Shown here in pieces: positions 16,027-17,270 of a stretch of 17,270 nucleotides of DNA (positions are counted from its first letter, which is position 1; the number at the start of each line of letters is the position of its first letter). Origin of the DNA: Parvicella sp041583015. GTDB lineage: Bacteria; Bacteroidota; Bacteroidia; Flavobacteriales_D; Parvicellaceae. Made by a program: the position numbers and the translations under genes. The stretch is taken from positions 1-17,270 of the forward strand of contig JBFHGR010000077.1 of the NCBI GenBank assembly GCA_041583015.1, given 5' to 3'. A model generated the notes under the pieces. It did no database searches, was not told the DNA's origin, and worked only from the letters and a program-made list of their open reading frames with translations.

Positions 16027-16989
16027 GTGGAAAAAGGCAATTCAATAATTGGTATTCTTAACCTATTTTTGATTGCCTTTTCTTTTTTGATATCTTTTCT
16101 ATATCCAATTAATACATTCATTTTGGCTTATGCAATACTCGGGCCATTACATTATCTAACACAACTTAACTGGTTAAATACAAAACCTTTCTTTCGTAAT
16201 GAGAGAATACTTAAACCTACTTTTATCGTACTAGCAGGTCTTGCTACCCTATTCTTTATTTTTGAATCTTACTCATCCTGGAAAATAGATTGGACAATTG
16301 GAAGAAATTTTATGGCTAGCATCGTGCTATTATCAATTTTAGTAACCATTTTCAGTTTTACAAAATCGAATATAAAGGCTCCATTTATCATCCTCCCTAC
16401 AATAGTAATAGCATTTCTATTGAGTACAAATGTATTTTATCTTATTCTCCTAGGCGTTCTTTTTGTCAGCGTAGTACATGTTTACATTTTCACGTTGTTA
16501 CACATGACCAGTGGGTACCTGAAGAATAAATCAAAAGTAGATTTTATAAATATTGTGTTAATGACTTTAATACCTCTAATTATTTTCTGGATTCCATTCC
16601 CTTTTTCAGAAGGAACATTATCATCCATTGGAGAAAATCGTTTTATAACAAGTTTAAATCAAAATCTAGCCTTTATAATTGGAGATAAAAACCTCGATGT
16701 TCAATCAATATTAATGTACAAGTTATCATGGTTTGTTTCTTTTGCCTACTTATACCATTACTTAAATTGGTTTAGTAAAACAAAAATAATTCATTGGAGC
16801 GATGGATTAACCAGAAAGAAAACAATCTTAATTTGTTCAGTTTCATTGGCCTTCTCCTCTATTTACCTTTTGGGGTTTGAATATGGAATTATTGCCACTT
16901 TATTCTTAAGTTACTTACATGTATTTGCTGAACTCCCTCTCAACTACATATCCATCAAGAACATAACTCAGAATATTCTTAAAAAGTAA
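16027..16989 (+). CDS. Polytopic membrane protein of unknown function with conserved-looking His motifs
   Basis: The 320-residue protein is almost entirely hydrophobic, with about eight or nine predicted membrane helices. GTG at 16027 is taken as the start: it is 12 bases after the ABC transporter stop and places the first helix at about residue 8. Histidines sit in or near helices at 42 (GPLHYL), 151 and 159 (VVHVYIFTLLH), 244 (YLYHYLNW) and 298 (SYLHVFAELPLN). The HYL...LNW pattern at 42-49 is echoed by HYLNW at 244-248. Such intramembrane His suggest a metal site, as in membrane di-iron oxygenases and Brp/Blh-type proteins, but I see no specific match to those families. It is probably co-transcribed with the upstream transporter gene. 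Function unknown. Confidence 0.75.
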   Translation: MEKGNSIIGILNLFLIAFSFLISFLYPINTFILAYAILGPLHYLTQLNWLNTKPFFRNERILKPTFIVLAGLATLFFIFESYSSWKIDWTIGRNFMASIVLLSILVTIFSFTKSNIKAPFIILPTIVIAFLLSTNVFYLILLGVLFVSVVHVYIFTLLHMTSGYLKNKSKVDFINIVLMTLIPLIIFWIPFPFSEGTLSSIGENRFITSLNQNLAFIIGDKNLDVQSILMYKLSWFVSFAYLYHYLNWFSKTKIIHWSDGLTRKKTILICSVSLAFSSIYLLGFEYGIIATLFLSYLHVFAELPLNYISIKNITQNILKK

Positions 16990-16991
16990 TT

Positions 16992-17270
16992 TTAGTTTAA
17001 TCCAAAATGTTTTTCTGCCATTTCCCTTATTTCATCACCTATTGCTAAGGAAGCGGTTGCCGCTGGTGAAGGTGCATTTAAAACATGAATACTGTTTTGC
17101 GAGTATTCAATTCTAAAATCATCTCTTGTATCACCATCTTCACCTAATAAGAGTGCTCTTACTCCTGCTCTTCCAGGCTTAATGTCTTCCATAGTCAAGG
17201 ATGGAATTAACTCTTGTAACGTATATAAAAACAATTTTTTAGAAAAAGCTCTTCTGTATTCATTAATTCC
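16992..17270 (-). CDS. lhgO: L-2-hydroxyglutarate oxidase, C-terminal part (cut by window edge)
   Basis: This FAD-dependent enzyme oxidises L-2-hydroxyglutarate to 2-oxoglutarate. Only the last 92 codons are in the window; the frame stays open to base 17270, so the gene continues beyond it and the TTG at 17232-17234 is internal. The visible part shows the family's C-terminal features: KPGRAGVRA, then DDFRIEY and the flavin-proximal block HVLNAPSPAATASLAIGDEI. About 300 residues including the FAD-binding GxGxxG motif lie to the right. Its stop codon is 2 bases from the stop of the convergent membrane-protein gene. A related FAD-dependent 2-hydroxyacid oxidase is the only real alternative. Confidence 0.88.
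   Translation of the reverse strand, partial: GINEYRRAFSKKLFLYTLQELIPSLTMEDIKPGRAGVRALLLGEDGDTRDDFRIEYSQNSIHVLNAPSPAATASLAIGDEIREMAEKHFGLN

Overview
The window is an AT-rich, densely coded piece of a chromosome from the Bacteroidota, most likely a Flavobacteriales-type bacterium. The evidence is the low GC content, the lack of clear Shine-Dalgarno sequences, several promoter-like elements of the Bacteroidota TTTG / TAnnTTTG type, and protein relationships (a SerA-type dehydrogenase, a cbpA-cbpM pair, an ABCG-like transporter with an N-terminal extension, Cys-anchored lipoproteins). No rRNA, tRNA, CRISPR array, insertion sequence or phage gene was seen. Base composition and codon use look uniform, so I see no sign of recent transfer.

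Layout. Bases 1-643 hold the 3' two-thirds of a serA-like 3-phosphoglycerate dehydrogenase, closed by a clear hairpin terminator. Next come a small conserved protein of unknown function (719-1141) and a cbpA-cbpM co-chaperone/modulator pair (1307-2489). At 2629-5649 a two-gene operon encodes a GshB-like ATP-grasp ligase and a 666-residue fusion of an N-formylglutamate amidohydrolase-like domain with a DUF1704/QEGLA metallopeptidase-like domain. A convergent intergenic region with a TAAC tandem repeat separates it from a minus-strand DUF58 gene (5755-6678). A divergent gene for a secreted Cys-containing protein follows (6950-7579). The minus-strand pair pfkA-priA lies at 7597-11043. From 11275 to 16989 four plus-strand genes are probably co-transcribed: a lipoprotein, a small secreted protein, a 1106-residue TerB-like/ABC ATPase/permease fusion, and a His-containing polytopic membrane protein. 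The window ends in the 3' part of an L-2-hydroxyglutarate oxidase (lhgO) gene on the minus strand.

How the genes work together. serA, pfkA, priA, lhgO and cbpA/cbpM are housekeeping functions. Two clusters are the best candidates for undescribed biology. The first is the ATP-grasp ligase with the amidohydrolase-peptidase fusion, which has the parts for making and cutting amide bonds on one unknown substrate. The second is the lipoprotein/secreted protein/ABC fusion/membrane protein operon, which looks like a dedicated envelope system with an unusually large extracytoplasmic domain in the transporter. No intergenic stretch exceeds 300 bases. The longest (6679-6949 and 11044-11274) contain only promoter-like elements and short palindromes.
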